Source: Nitriliruptoraceae bacterium
GTDB lineage: Bacteria; Actinomycetota; Nitriliruptoria; Nitriliruptorales; Nitriliruptoraceae
NCBI GenBank assembly: GCA_007121975.1
Contig: SKJO01000428.1
Coordinates: 1 to 6,480, forward strand
Reading direction: 5' to 3'
Length of the DNA stretch: 6,480 nucleotides
Part shown: piece by piece, positions 1-6,055 of the stretch
Layout: every line of letters starts with the position of its first letter
How positions within the stretch are numbered: the first letter of the stretch is position 1
Notes under the pieces: model-generated
Database searches by the model: none
What the model saw: the letters and a program-made list of their open reading frames with translations, nothing else
Told to the model about the DNA's origin: nothing
Made by a program: the position numbers and the translations under genes

Positions 1-779
1 CCCACGTGTCGACCGAGGTCATGCCCCTCGACGACGCCCGGCGGGCCGGCGCGGTCGCCAACTTCGGGGACAAGTACGGCGAGGTGGTCCGGGTGGTGAC
101 CATCGGCGACTTCTCCAAGGAGCTGTGCGGGGGCACGCACGTGCCCTCGGGGGCCGGCATCGGCCCGATCGCGGTGGTGCGCGAGGAGTCGATCGGCTCC
201 AACATGCGCCGGGTGGAGGCGCTCACCGGCGAGGACGCCTACCGCTTCGTCAGCCGGGAGCGGCTGGTCGCCGAGGAGGTGGCCCGGCTCACCGAGGTGC
301 CCACCGAGCAGGCCGTCGAGCGGGTCCGCGCGCTGATGGAGCGGCTCAAGGCGGCCGAGAAGCAGCTCGCGGCCCTGCGCGGCGCGAGCCTGTCGCAGGA
401 GGCGGCCCGCATCGCCGCCGCCGCGACCCGCGAGCAGGGCCTGGCGGTGATCGTGCACCGGGTCGACGGGCTGGCGATGGACGAGTTGCGCCGCCTGGCC
501 ACCGAGATCCGCGGGCAGCTCGCCGAGCAGGGCGTGGTGGTGGTCGCCACCGCCACCGACGACGGCAAGGCCCAGCTGGTCTGCGCGGTCACCCGTGACC
601 TCGTGGAGCGGGGGGTCGAGGCCCGCCCGATCCTGCACCCGGCCGCACAGGTGGTGGGCGGGGGCGCCGGCGGGAAGGGCGACCTGGCCCAGGCCGGCGG
701 CAAGCAGGGGGCCAAGCTGCCCGAGGCGCTGGAGGTCGTGGCCGCCGAGGCACGCCGGGCGGCCGGAGGCGGTCCGTGA
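1..779 (+). CDS. alaS: Alanyl-tRNA synthetase, C-terminal part (5' end outside window)
   Basis: AlaRS charges tRNA-Ala with alanine in the cytoplasm and hydrolyses mischarged Ser/Gly-tRNA-Ala. The first complete codon is at position 3, and about 258 codons are visible to the TGA at 777-779. The visible part begins in the editing (tRNA_SAD) domain with MPLDDARRAGAVANFGDKYG, followed by VRVVTIGDFSKELCGGTHV. The Cys (126-128) and His (138-140) of CGGTH are the C-x3-H half of the zinc-binding editing site. SNMRRVEALTG follows and is typical of the family. Next comes an Ala/Glu/Arg-rich coiled-coil stretch (about 250-410), then a DHHA1 domain ending in a Gly-rich VVGGGAGGKGDLAQAGGK segment and the family-typical KLPEAL end. 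The catalytic core lies upstream of the window. The stop overlaps the ruvX start by 4 nt (GTGA), so the two genes are probably co-translated. Identification is secure. Confidence 0.97.
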   Translation, partial: HVSTEVMPLDDARRAGAVANFGDKYGEVVRVVTIGDFSKELCGGTHVPSGAGIGPIAVVREESIGSNMRRVEALTGEDAYRFVSRERLVAEEVARLTEVPTEQAVERVRALMERLKAAEKQLAALRGASLSQEAARIAAAATREQGLAVIVHRVDGLAMDELRRLATEIRGQLAEQGVVVVATATDDGKAQLVCAVTRDLVERGVEARPILHPAAQVVGGGAGGKGDLAQAGGKQGAKLPEALEVVAAEARRAAGGGP

Positions 780-1387
780 GCGCCCCACCGGTGGCCGAGA
801 CCCTCGCGGCGGCGGCGGAGCGCCTGCCGCTGACCGGTCGGCTGATCGCCATCGACCTCGGTGAGGTGCGTATCGGCGTGGCGCTGTCGGACGCCGGCCA
901 GGTGCTGGCCTCCCCGGCCGAGACCCTCGAGGTGCCCCGCAACCAGGACGACCCGGCGCTGCGCGCGATGGTCGACGCGCTCGCCCGCCACGAGGCCGCG
1001 GGCGTCGTGGTCGGCTACCCGCGCCAGCTCGACGGCTCCGAGGGCAAGCCCGCCGCCCGGGCCCGACGGCTGGCGGGCGTACTCGAGCAGCGCACCGGGC
1101 TGCCGACCGTGCTGATCGACGAGCGCTTCACCACCACCGAGGCCGAACGGGTCATGCTCGCGCAGGACGCCTCGCGCGCCGAGCGCCGCCGCAGCATCGA
1201 CCGCGTGGCCGCCAGCCTGCTGCTGCAGACCGTGCTGGAGGTCCAGCGCACGCGTCGGCGGGTGCAGGCCGAGGCCGCCGCCGAGGCAGCGGACGAGGCC
1301 GTCGCCGCCGAGGCAGCGGACGAGGCCGTCGCCGAACCCGACGCTGATCCGCCCGCGCCCGCACCAAAGGACGACCGGTGGCACTGA
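776..1387 (+). CDS. ruvX: RuvX/YqgF-family putative Holliday-junction resolvase or pre-16S rRNA nuclease
   Basis: This is an RNase H-fold nuclease of the YqgF/RuvX family. Members are implicated in maturing the 5' end of 16S rRNA and, in some bacteria, in cutting Holliday junctions. The 203-residue product has the three acidic active-site motifs: LIAIDLGEVRIGVALS (Asp27), LIDERFTT (Glu116) and SIDRVAASLLLQ (Asp142). The VVVGYPRQLDGSEG loop between them is also typical. The GTG start at 776 is chosen because GGAGG (765-769) sits 6 nt upstream and the conserved domain begins soon after. The start overlaps the alaS stop. Family members are usually about 135-160 residues; the excess here is an N-terminal lead of about 20 residues and a C-terminal tail (about 160-203) rich in Ala, Glu, Asp and Pro, which contains a 9-residue tandem repeat. 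Synteny alaS-ruvX-mltG-aroE is typical of actinobacteria. Which nuclease role applies cannot be read from sequence. Confidence 0.94.
   Translation: MSAPPVAETLAAAAERLPLTGRLIAIDLGEVRIGVALSDAGQVLASPAETLEVPRNQDDPALRAMVDALARHEAAGVVVGYPRQLDGSEGKPAARARRLAGVLEQRTGLPTVLIDERFTTTEAERVMLAQDASRAERRRSIDRVAASLLLQTVLEVQRTRRRVQAEAAAEAADEAVAAEAADEAVAEPDADPPAPAPKDDRWH
1277..1330 (+). repeat. Perfect 27-bp tandem duplication in the ruvX 3' end
   Basis: Two head-to-tail copies, 1277-1303 and 1304-1330, are identical at all 27 bases and in frame. Each encodes AAEAADEAV (RuvX residues 168-185). The unchanged third positions suggest a recent duplication, probably by replication slippage. It lies in the disordered-looking tail and leaves the nuclease motifs untouched. 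Confidence 0.95.
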
Positions 1388-2613
1388 GTCGCGGGTCGAA
1401 GTGGTTCCTCGGCTTCCTGGCGCTGATGCTGGCCGGGGTCGCCGGCGGGCTGTACTGGTTGGCCGGCTTCCTCGAGGAGGACGTCGAGCCGGGCCGGTCG
1501 GTGGAGCTGACCATCGTGCAGGGTGCCTCGCTGCGCTCGGTCAGCGAGGACCTGCGTGAGCTCGGGGTGGTGCGCTCGGCCAACGACTTCCGCCGGGTGG
1601 CCGACGATGCCGGGCTGGCCCAGAGCCTGCAGCCGGGGACCTACGAGCTCGAGACCGGCCTCAGCGACGACGAGGCCGTCGCGGTGCTCGCCGCCGGCCC
1701 GACCGTCGGCACCTCGCTGCGCTTCACGATCACCGAGGGGCTGCCGGTCGAGCTCACCCTCGAGCGGCTCGACGCCCAGTTCGACCACCTCGGCGTCGCC
1801 GACTTCCGCGCCGTGCTCGACGCGCGCACCGACGCGGGCCGCAACGCGCCCGGCGTGCTGCGCCTGCCCGACTGGGTCCCCGAGCCCGGCACCGCGGCCG
1901 ACGACGACGCCGAGCAGGCGGACGAGGAGCAGGCCGAGGAGGCAGGGGAATCCGACACCGACGACTCCGACGGTGAGGACCCCGACGGTGAGGACCCCGT
2001 CGACTTCGACGCCCCGTTCGTCGCTCCCGAGCGCCGGCCGGGTGCCTTCGAGCCCTACGAGGGCCTGCTGTTCCCCGAGACCTACGAGGTCGCGGCGGAC
2101 GCCACCGCACTCGACGTGCTGCAGCGCATGGTCGACCAACTCGAGCGCTCCCTGGACCAGGTCGACCAGGCGCAGATCCTGCGCACCTGGGAGGAGCAGG
2201 GCCTGCGCGTGTACGACGCACTGATCGTCGCGAGCCTGATCGAGCGCGAGACCCGCATCGCCGACGAGCGCGCGGTGGTCTCGGGCGTGATCGCCAACCG
2301 GCTCGCCGATGGCATGCGCCTGCAGATCGACGCGACCGTGCTCTACGCCCGCGGCGAGCACACCGAACGGGTGCTGTTCGAGGACACCGAGATCGACTCG
2401 CCCTACAACACCTACCAGGTCGAGGGCCTGCCGCCGACCCCGATCTCGGGCTTCGGGGTCGCGAGCCTGCAGGCGGCGTTCGACCCGGCCGAGCACGACT
2501 ACCGCTTCTACGTGCTCGCCCCGGGCTGTGAGGGTCCGCACGTGTTCGCCGAGACGCTCGATGAGCACAACGTCAACGTCGAGGCCTTCCGCGCGGCGGG
2601 GGGCTGCGGGTGA
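1378..2613 (+). CDS. mltG: Endolytic murein transglycosylase MltG (YceG family)
   Basis: MltG is an inner-membrane lytic transglycosylase that cleaves nascent peptidoglycan strands and is thought to end glycan polymerisation. The 411-residue product has one N-terminal membrane segment (about residues 9-32, WFLGFLALMLAGVAGGLYW), then a LysM-like region (about 40-110) and the YceG catalytic domain. Family motifs visible in order are YEGLLFPETYEV (227-238), ASLIERET with the predicted catalytic Glu289, IANRLADGMRLQIDATVLYA, DSPYNTY..EGLPPTPI and a final DEHN. The GTG start at 1378 has AAAGGA (1366-1371) 6 nt upstream and overlaps the ruvX end by 10 nt. Unusual is a strongly acidic insert (about 175-212) just before the FPETYEV motif, rich in Asp/Glu and holding a short tandem repeat. 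The stop overlaps aroE by 4 nt. The family call is secure; the effect of the insert is unknown. Confidence 0.95.
   Translation: MALSRGSKWFLGFLALMLAGVAGGLYWLAGFLEEDVEPGRSVELTIVQGASLRSVSEDLRELGVVRSANDFRRVADDAGLAQSLQPGTYELETGLSDDEAVAVLAAGPTVGTSLRFTITEGLPVELTLERLDAQFDHLGVADFRAVLDARTDAGRNAPGVLRLPDWVPEPGTAADDDAEQADEEQAEEAGESDTDDSDGEDPDGEDPVDFDAPFVAPERRPGAFEPYEGLLFPETYEVAADATALDVLQRMVDQLERSLDQVDQAQILRTWEEQGLRVYDALIVASLIERETRIADERAVVSGVIANRLADGMRLQIDATVLYARGEHTERVLFEDTEIDSPYNTYQVEGLPPTPISGFGVASLQAAFDPAEHDYRFYVLAPGCEGPHVFAETLDEHNVNVEAFRAAGGCG
1969..1998 (+). repeat. Perfect 15-bp tandem duplication in mltG
   Basis: The 15-mer gacggtgaggacccc occurs twice in direct succession (1969-1983 and 1984-1998), in frame, and encodes DGEDP twice (MltG residues 198-207). 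It lies inside the acidic low-complexity insert and is probably a slippage product. Confidence 0.93.
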
Positions 2614-3488
2614 GCCGTCCGCCCGCCGGTGCGCCGTGGCCCACCGCGGCGACCCGGCTGGTGGCGCTGCTGGGCTGGCCGGTGGGCCACTCGCTGTCGC
2701 CCACGATGCACAACGCCGCTTTCGCCGAGCAGCAGCTCGACCTGGTCTACCTCGCGCTGGGGGTGCCGCCCGACGAGCTGACCGGGGTCGTGCAGGCCCT
2801 GGGTGCGTCGGGGGCCATCGGCGCCAACCTGACCGTGCCGCACAAGCAGGCGGTGGTTGCCTGCTGCGAGCACCTCACCGACGAGGCCCGGCTGATCGGG
2901 GCGGTCAACACCCTGGCGTGGACCACCGACGGGCTGCTCGGCGACAACACCGACGCCGCCGGGCTGCGCCTGGCGTTGCGCGCCGAGGTCGACCTGCACC
3001 CCGGCCAGCGTGCGGTGCTGCTGGGCACCGGTGGTGCGGCCCGGGCCGCGGTGGTGGCCCTGGCCCGCTGCGACCTCGAGGTGGTGGTGGTCGGACGCCG
3101 ACCCGACGCGGCCGCCGAGCTCGCGGCGCTGGCCACCCGGGCCGGGGCGCCCGAGGCCCGCGGGGTGGATCTGGCCGACCTCGCCGTGGTGGGCGAGGCG
3201 GTCGCGTCCGCGCGGCTGGTGGTCAACGCCACCCCGCTGGGGATGTCCGGCGAGGACCTGCCCGAGCCCTTCCACGCCCTGCACGAGGGTCAGGTCGCCT
3301 ACGACCTGATCTACTCCCCGCCGCTGACCCCGTTCCTGGCCGCGGCCCGCGCAGCGGGTGCCGAGGGCCACCATGGGCTGGGCATGCTGGTCGGCCAGGC
3401 GGCCGCCGCCTACCGGCGCTGGACCGGGCAGGCCGCGCCGGTCGCGACCATGTCGGCGGCGGCGATGCGGGTGCTGACCGCGCACTGA
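2610..3488 (+). CDS. aroE: Shikimate dehydrogenase (NADP+)
   Basis: AroE reduces 3-dehydroshikimate to shikimate in the aromatic amino-acid (chorismate) pathway. The 292-residue product is full length and carries every expected motif. These are the substrate site GHSLSPTMHN, NLTVPHK with catalytic Lys79, GAVNT, and GDNTDAAG with catalytic Asp115. The nucleotide-binding loop is GTGGAARA with VVVGRRP after it, and NATPLGM, YDLIYSPPLTPFL and GLGMLVGQA follow. The GTG start at 2610 overlaps the mltG stop by 4 nt and has a G-rich stretch (about 2598-2603) 6 nt upstream. It is the last gene of the compact operon here. In many actinobacteria other aro genes follow, but in this window secreted SLH proteins follow instead. 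The last 20 codons plus 16 nt after the stop recur exactly about 2.4 kb downstream. Confidence 0.96.
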   Translation: MSRPPAGAPWPTAATRLVALLGWPVGHSLSPTMHNAAFAEQQLDLVYLALGVPPDELTGVVQALGASGAIGANLTVPHKQAVVACCEHLTDEARLIGAVNTLAWTTDGLLGDNTDAAGLRLALRAEVDLHPGQRAVLLGTGGAARAAVVALARCDLEVVVVGRRPDAAAELAALATRAGAPEARGVDLADLAVVGEAVASARLVVNATPLGMSGEDLPEPFHALHEGQVAYDLIYSPPLTPFLAAARAAGAEGHHGLGMLVGQAAAAYRRWTGQAAPVATMSAAAMRVLTAH

Positions 3489-3504
3489 ACGCATATGTGC
3501 GAGC
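3424..3504 (+). repeat. 81-bp direct repeat, copy 1 (aroE 3' end)
   Basis: This block is identical at all 81 positions to 5818-5898. It comprises 62 coding nt of aroE (ending GQAAPVATMSAAAMRVLTAH), the TGA stop and 16 nt after it. Similarity ends abruptly on the left (accggg here, cccggg in copy 2) and stops being obvious on the right after gcgagc. Inside are a perfect 10-bp palindrome GGTCGCGACC (3440-3449) and a short inverted repeat CGCAC/GTGCG (3481-3485 and 3497-3501) that brackets the stop codon. Confidence 0.97.
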
Positions 3505-3528
3505 ATCCAGAGCGCGGGGCCCTGGAGA

Positions 3529-3551
3529 GCTGTGGTACGTCCGCGCACAGC
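3529..3551 (+). terminator. Weak inverted repeat after aroE, possible terminator
   Basis: GCTGTG (3529-3534) and CACAGC (3546-3551) form a 6-bp perfect stem with an 11-nt loop, followed by only CTTT. It is about 40 nt past the aroE stop, where the operon could end. The stem is short and the U-run poor, so this is tentative. The second half (gcacagcc) is also present in the leader of the next SLH gene at 5933-5940. Confidence 0.25.
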
Positions 3552-3552
3552 C

Positions 3553-3580
3553 TTTCAGAGTCGGTCAAACGAACTAGAAT
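3553..3580 (+). promoter_or_regulatory. Candidate sigma70-type promoter for the SLH-protease gene
   Basis: TAGAAT (3575-3580) is a good -10 match in a locally AT-richer patch (aaacgaactagaat) that stands out in this GC-rich DNA. The best upstream hexamer, TTTCAG (3553-3558), is 16 nt away but a poor -35. Transcription would start near 3587 and give a leader of about 100 nt. A promoter is expected because the gene starts 199 nt after aroE. Confidence 0.4.
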
Positions 3581-3624
3581 GGGGGAGAGGCCACGTCCCG
3601 GGTGCTCGCGGCCAGGACGCGGTC

Positions 3625-3642
3625 CTCCGGCTTCGCCGGGAG
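3625..3642 (+). promoter_or_regulatory. GC-rich hairpin in the SLH-protease mRNA leader
   Basis: CCGGC (3627-3631), loop TTC, GCCGG (3635-3639) form a stable hairpin that can be extended by CT/AG across one bulged G. It lies between the candidate promoter and the ribosome-binding site. It could shape the leader RNA, but no known riboswitch class was recognised and the element is not obviously present in the second SLH leader. Confidence 0.3.
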
Positions 3643-3659
3643 CAGCGCGCTGCGTACGG

Positions 3660-3687
3660 GGGTCCCGGGTGACCTCAGGAGCTCGTC
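3660..3687 (+). promoter_or_regulatory. Conserved ribosome-binding leader, copy 1
   Basis: The block gggtcccgggtgacc, followed by AGGAG (3677-3681) 6 nt before ATG 3688, fixes the start of the SLH-protease gene. The same block, with only two mismatches over 31 bases including the ATG, precedes the second SLH gene at 6056-6086, although the DNA further upstream is largely diverged. GGTC...GACC within it is a short inverted repeat. Confidence 0.7.
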
Positions 3688-5679
3688 ATGCGGCCTGCAT
3701 GCACCCTGGCCGTCCGGCCGATCCGAACCGCCGCCATCGTCCTGACCCTTCTCGCACACCTGGCCGGCATCCTGGTGCTGGCCCCTCCTGCGCCGGCGAG
3801 CGCGGAGCCTGCCCGGTTGGCCAACGCCTGCCCGGACCCGGTGCCGCCGGCCGCCTTCACGGATGCCTCGGATGGTCCGCATGCTGCGGCGATCCGGTGC
3901 CTGGTCGCCTGGGACATCACCCAGGGCATCACCGCGACCCGCTATGAGCCGGGTCGCACGGTGGTGCGTGCGCAGATGGCGAGCTTCCTGGTGCGTCTGA
4001 TCCGGGCGTCGGGCAGCACGGTGCCAACGCCGTCGACCTCGCAGTTCAACGATGTGGATGGGGTGCACCGCGACAACATCGAGGCGTTGGCTGCGCTGGG
4101 GATCGCGCAGGGGACGGGGTCGGCGAGGTTCTCGCCGTCGGCGGAGGTGACGCGGGCGCAGATGGCGATCTTCATCGATCGGACGTTGAGTCATCTGGGG
4201 GCGCGTTCGCCGTCGGTGAACGGTGCGCCGTTCGCGGATGTGGCGGCGGGCAGTGTGGCGGCGGACGCGATCGGGCGGTTGTCGGCGCTGGGGGTGGTGC
4301 AGGGGGTTTCTGCGGACCGTTACGACCCGGGGCGGGCGGTGACCCGGGCGCAGATGGCCTCCTTCCTGATGCGGGCGGCGGATGTGCTGGTCGCTGACGG
4401 GGTGTCCGGCGTGCCCTACCTCGACAACGGCGACGGGGTCACCCCGCCGCCGGCCGAGCCGGGCCCGGATGACGGCGACCTGTCGCGTACCGGCTTCCCG
4501 GCCACCTGCCCGCCCATCGACCAGAGCCTGGACGCGATCAACCGTGCCACCTACCAGGTCGGCGGGCTGTTCACCAACGCCCAGGGGCAGATCAGCTTCG
4601 CCGGCTTCGGCACCGCCTGGGCGGTTCGGCCACAGCTGCTGGTGACCAACGGGCATGTCGCCGACGTGTTCTCCGACCTCGCCCGGCAGGGCCTGGCGCT
4701 GAACCAGGCGGTGGCGATCAACTCGCGCACCGGTGACCTGGTGCGCCTGCGCCGCGCGATCGTGCACCCGGAGTGGACCGAACGATCCGACGCGCTGCGC
4801 TCGCCGGACGTCGCGCTGTTCACCACCCAGGACACGATGCCCCACCGGCTCGAGCTCGCCGGCAGCTCCAGCGTCATGGCGCTTGGCGACGCCATCGCGG
4901 TGGTGGGCTTCCCGGCCGACGTGGACCGCTTCCTGCCCGACGCGGTGCCGACCGCCAGCTCCCTGACCGGGCAGGTCACGGCACTGCGCGCCTTCGACGG
5001 TGGGGTGGTGACCCGCTCCAACCTCGACGTCTACCAGCACCAGGCGCCCACAACGCCTGGCACCAGCGGCGGCGCGATCGTCCACTGCGGGCTGGTGGCG
5101 GCGATCAACAACGCCGGCACGGTGCAGATGGTGCTCAACCCCGAGACGGGCCAACCGGAGCGCGCGCCGGTCGCGGCCAACAACTTCGGCATCCACGTCC
5201 GTCACGTCCATGACCTGCTCAACCTGTTCGACAACAACGTGGTCGGCGGCATCGACCTGCCGGTGCCGGCAAGCCAGCCGGGCGATGGCGGTGGCGGTGG
5301 TGGGGGCGGGCAACCACCCGCTCCGACGCCGATCGAGCCGGGTCCGGGGGAGCCGGCGCCGGGCGATCCCGACCGGGTCGTGCTGGTCGTCTCCGCCCAG
5401 GTCACCGAGGTCGAGCGGGCGCACCTGTTCGCCTTCGAGGTCCGCGCGGACCTGACGATCCGCGGCACGAGCCAGTGGCCGGGCATCGGCAACTTCGAGC
5501 TCGCCGGTCAGGCCAACCAGCAGGGGCAGTTCGTGATCCAGGACAACGCCCAGGGTGCGGAGCTCGGCGTCTACGAGGGGGTGATCCAGGCCGACGGCTC
5601 GGTCGTCGGCGTGTACTTCGAACCCAACCGTGACGCCAACCAGCGGTGGCAGTTCACCGGTTGGATCGTCGGACCCTGA
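3688..5679 (+). CDS. Secreted SLH-domain trypsin-like serine protease with unknown C-terminal domain
   Basis: The 663-residue product is exported. It has a Sec signal peptide (1-39: positive n-region with RPIR, hydrophobic core to about 32, cleavage after ASA39). Three S-layer-homology repeats follow, roughly 55-110, 118-171 and 180-236, each with a GI/GVxQG..xxRY/F.P...VxRAQMA.F core. SLH repeats usually dock proteins non-covalently on cell-wall polymers. The family's common TRAE motif is V/TRAQ here. A trypsin-fold domain spans about 274-525 with a complete predicted triad: His323 in LLVTNGHVAD, Asp374 in SPDVALF and Ser460 in PGTSGG. Cys274 and Cys467 could pair. A Gly/Pro-rich linker (about 526-560, including a run of eight Gly) leads to a beta-rich domain of about 100 residues ending in WQFTGWIVGP, which I do not recognise. 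The ATG is supported by AGGAG 6 nt upstream. Role inferred: a wall-attached surface protease with unknown substrate. SLH repeat 2-3 codon usage differs from the rest of the gene. Confidence 0.9.
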   Translation: MRPACTLAVRPIRTAAIVLTLLAHLAGILVLAPPAPASAEPARLANACPDPVPPAAFTDASDGPHAAAIRCLVAWDITQGITATRYEPGRTVVRAQMASFLVRLIRASGSTVPTPSTSQFNDVDGVHRDNIEALAALGIAQGTGSARFSPSAEVTRAQMAIFIDRTLSHLGARSPSVNGAPFADVAAGSVAADAIGRLSALGVVQGVSADRYDPGRAVTRAQMASFLMRAADVLVADGVSGVPYLDNGDGVTPPPAEPGPDDGDLSRTGFPATCPPIDQSLDAINRATYQVGGLFTNAQGQISFAGFGTAWAVRPQLLVTNGHVADVFSDLARQGLALNQAVAINSRTGDLVRLRRAIVHPEWTERSDALRSPDVALFTTQDTMPHRLELAGSSSVMALGDAIAVVGFPADVDRFLPDAVPTASSLTGQVTALRAFDGGVVTRSNLDVYQHQAPTTPGTSGGAIVHCGLVAAINNAGTVQMVLNPETGQPERAPVAANNFGIHVRHVHDLLNLFDNNVVGGIDLPVPASQPGDGGGGGGGGQPPAPTPIEPGPGEPAPGDPDRVVLVVSAQVTEVERAHLFAFEVRADLTIRGTSQWPGIGNFELAGQANQQGQFVIQDNAQGAELGVYEGVIQADGSVVGVYFEPNRDANQRWQFTGWIVGP

Positions 5680-5698
5680 TCGACGTGCGCGATGCTCC

Positions 5699-5719
5699 GG
5701 CGGTGCGGGTGGCGCCGCC
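5699..5719 (+). terminator. Possible hairpin terminator after the SLH-protease gene
   Basis: GGCGGT (5699-5704) can pair with GCCGCC (5714-5719), including one G-U, around a 9-nt loop, 19 nt after the stop codon. No U-run follows. Position suits a terminator, but in such GC-rich DNA stems of this size arise by chance. Confidence 0.22.
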
Positions 5720-5817
5720 GGGGCTGCCCTTGCCCGTCGCTGGCCGCGACCGCTGCCTGCGGCGGCTCACGCACCTCCGTCCGCCGGGGCCGCTGGTCCG
5801 GACGATGGCGGGTCTCC

Positions 5818-5898
5818 CCGGGCAGGCCGCGCCGGTCGCGACCATGTCGGCGGCGGCGATGCGGGTGCTGACCGCGCACTGAACGCATATGTGCGAGC
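5818..5898 (+). repeat. 81-bp direct repeat, copy 2 (detached aroE tail)
   Basis: This is an exact copy of 3424-3504, offset by 2394 bp. It still reads GQAAPVATMSAAAMRVLTAH-stop, but the DNA before it does not encode AroE, so it is a detached gene end rather than a gene or a classic pseudogene. It lies 185 nt upstream of the second SLH gene; copy 1 ends 183 nt upstream of the first. It is unchanged although no protein-level constraint is apparent here. Confidence 0.97.
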
Positions 5899-6055
5899 GA
5901 CCAACAGGGCAGGATTCTCGCGTCTCGTGATGGCACAGCCGCTGAGCGTAGCAAGGTCGGTCGTCCGTTAGCTGATGATGATCGCACCCCTTCCCGTGCG
6001 TCGGAGCGCTGGGTAGGGTCCGCGCGCCGTTCAGGATCCCAGGACTGGACGCGAC

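Noticed and set aside
239..2568. Long minus-strand open frames (239-1384, 1015-2568) opposite alaS, ruvX and mltG
   Set aside because: They are shadows of well-identified + strand genes in very GC-rich DNA, have low-complexity Arg/Gly/His/Ala translations and no family motifs.
2508..3548. Minus-strand open frame opposite aroE
   Set aside because: AroE on the + strand carries all its family motifs; the antisense product is low-complexity and spans two genes' ends.
3489..3687. Riboswitch (c-di-GMP or c-di-AMP type) in the SLH leader
   Set aside because: The conserved cores of these classes were not seen; only a simple GC hairpin is present.
3495..3947. Plus-strand open frame starting at the ATG inside the 81-bp repeat
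   Set aside because: No ribosome-binding site, reads out of frame into the SLH gene, and the equivalent frame in copy 2 stops after 13 codons.
3574..5424. 616-residue minus-strand open frame opposite the SLH-protease gene
   Set aside because: His/Arg/Gly-rich shadow; its apparent repeats are the antisense of the SLH repeats.
5646..5882. Small gene ending in the copied AroE tail
   Set aside because: Its start is inside the SLH-protease gene, it has no ribosome-binding site, and the residues before the copied tail do not resemble AroE.
5818..5882. aroE pseudogene
   Set aside because: Only about 20 codons are present with an abrupt edge and no decayed upstream aroE sequence; better described as a repeat.
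3424..5898. Insertion sequence or transposon
   Set aside because: No transposase, terminal inverted repeats or short target-site duplications were seen around the 2.4-kb unit; the 81-bp repeats are direct and gene-derived.
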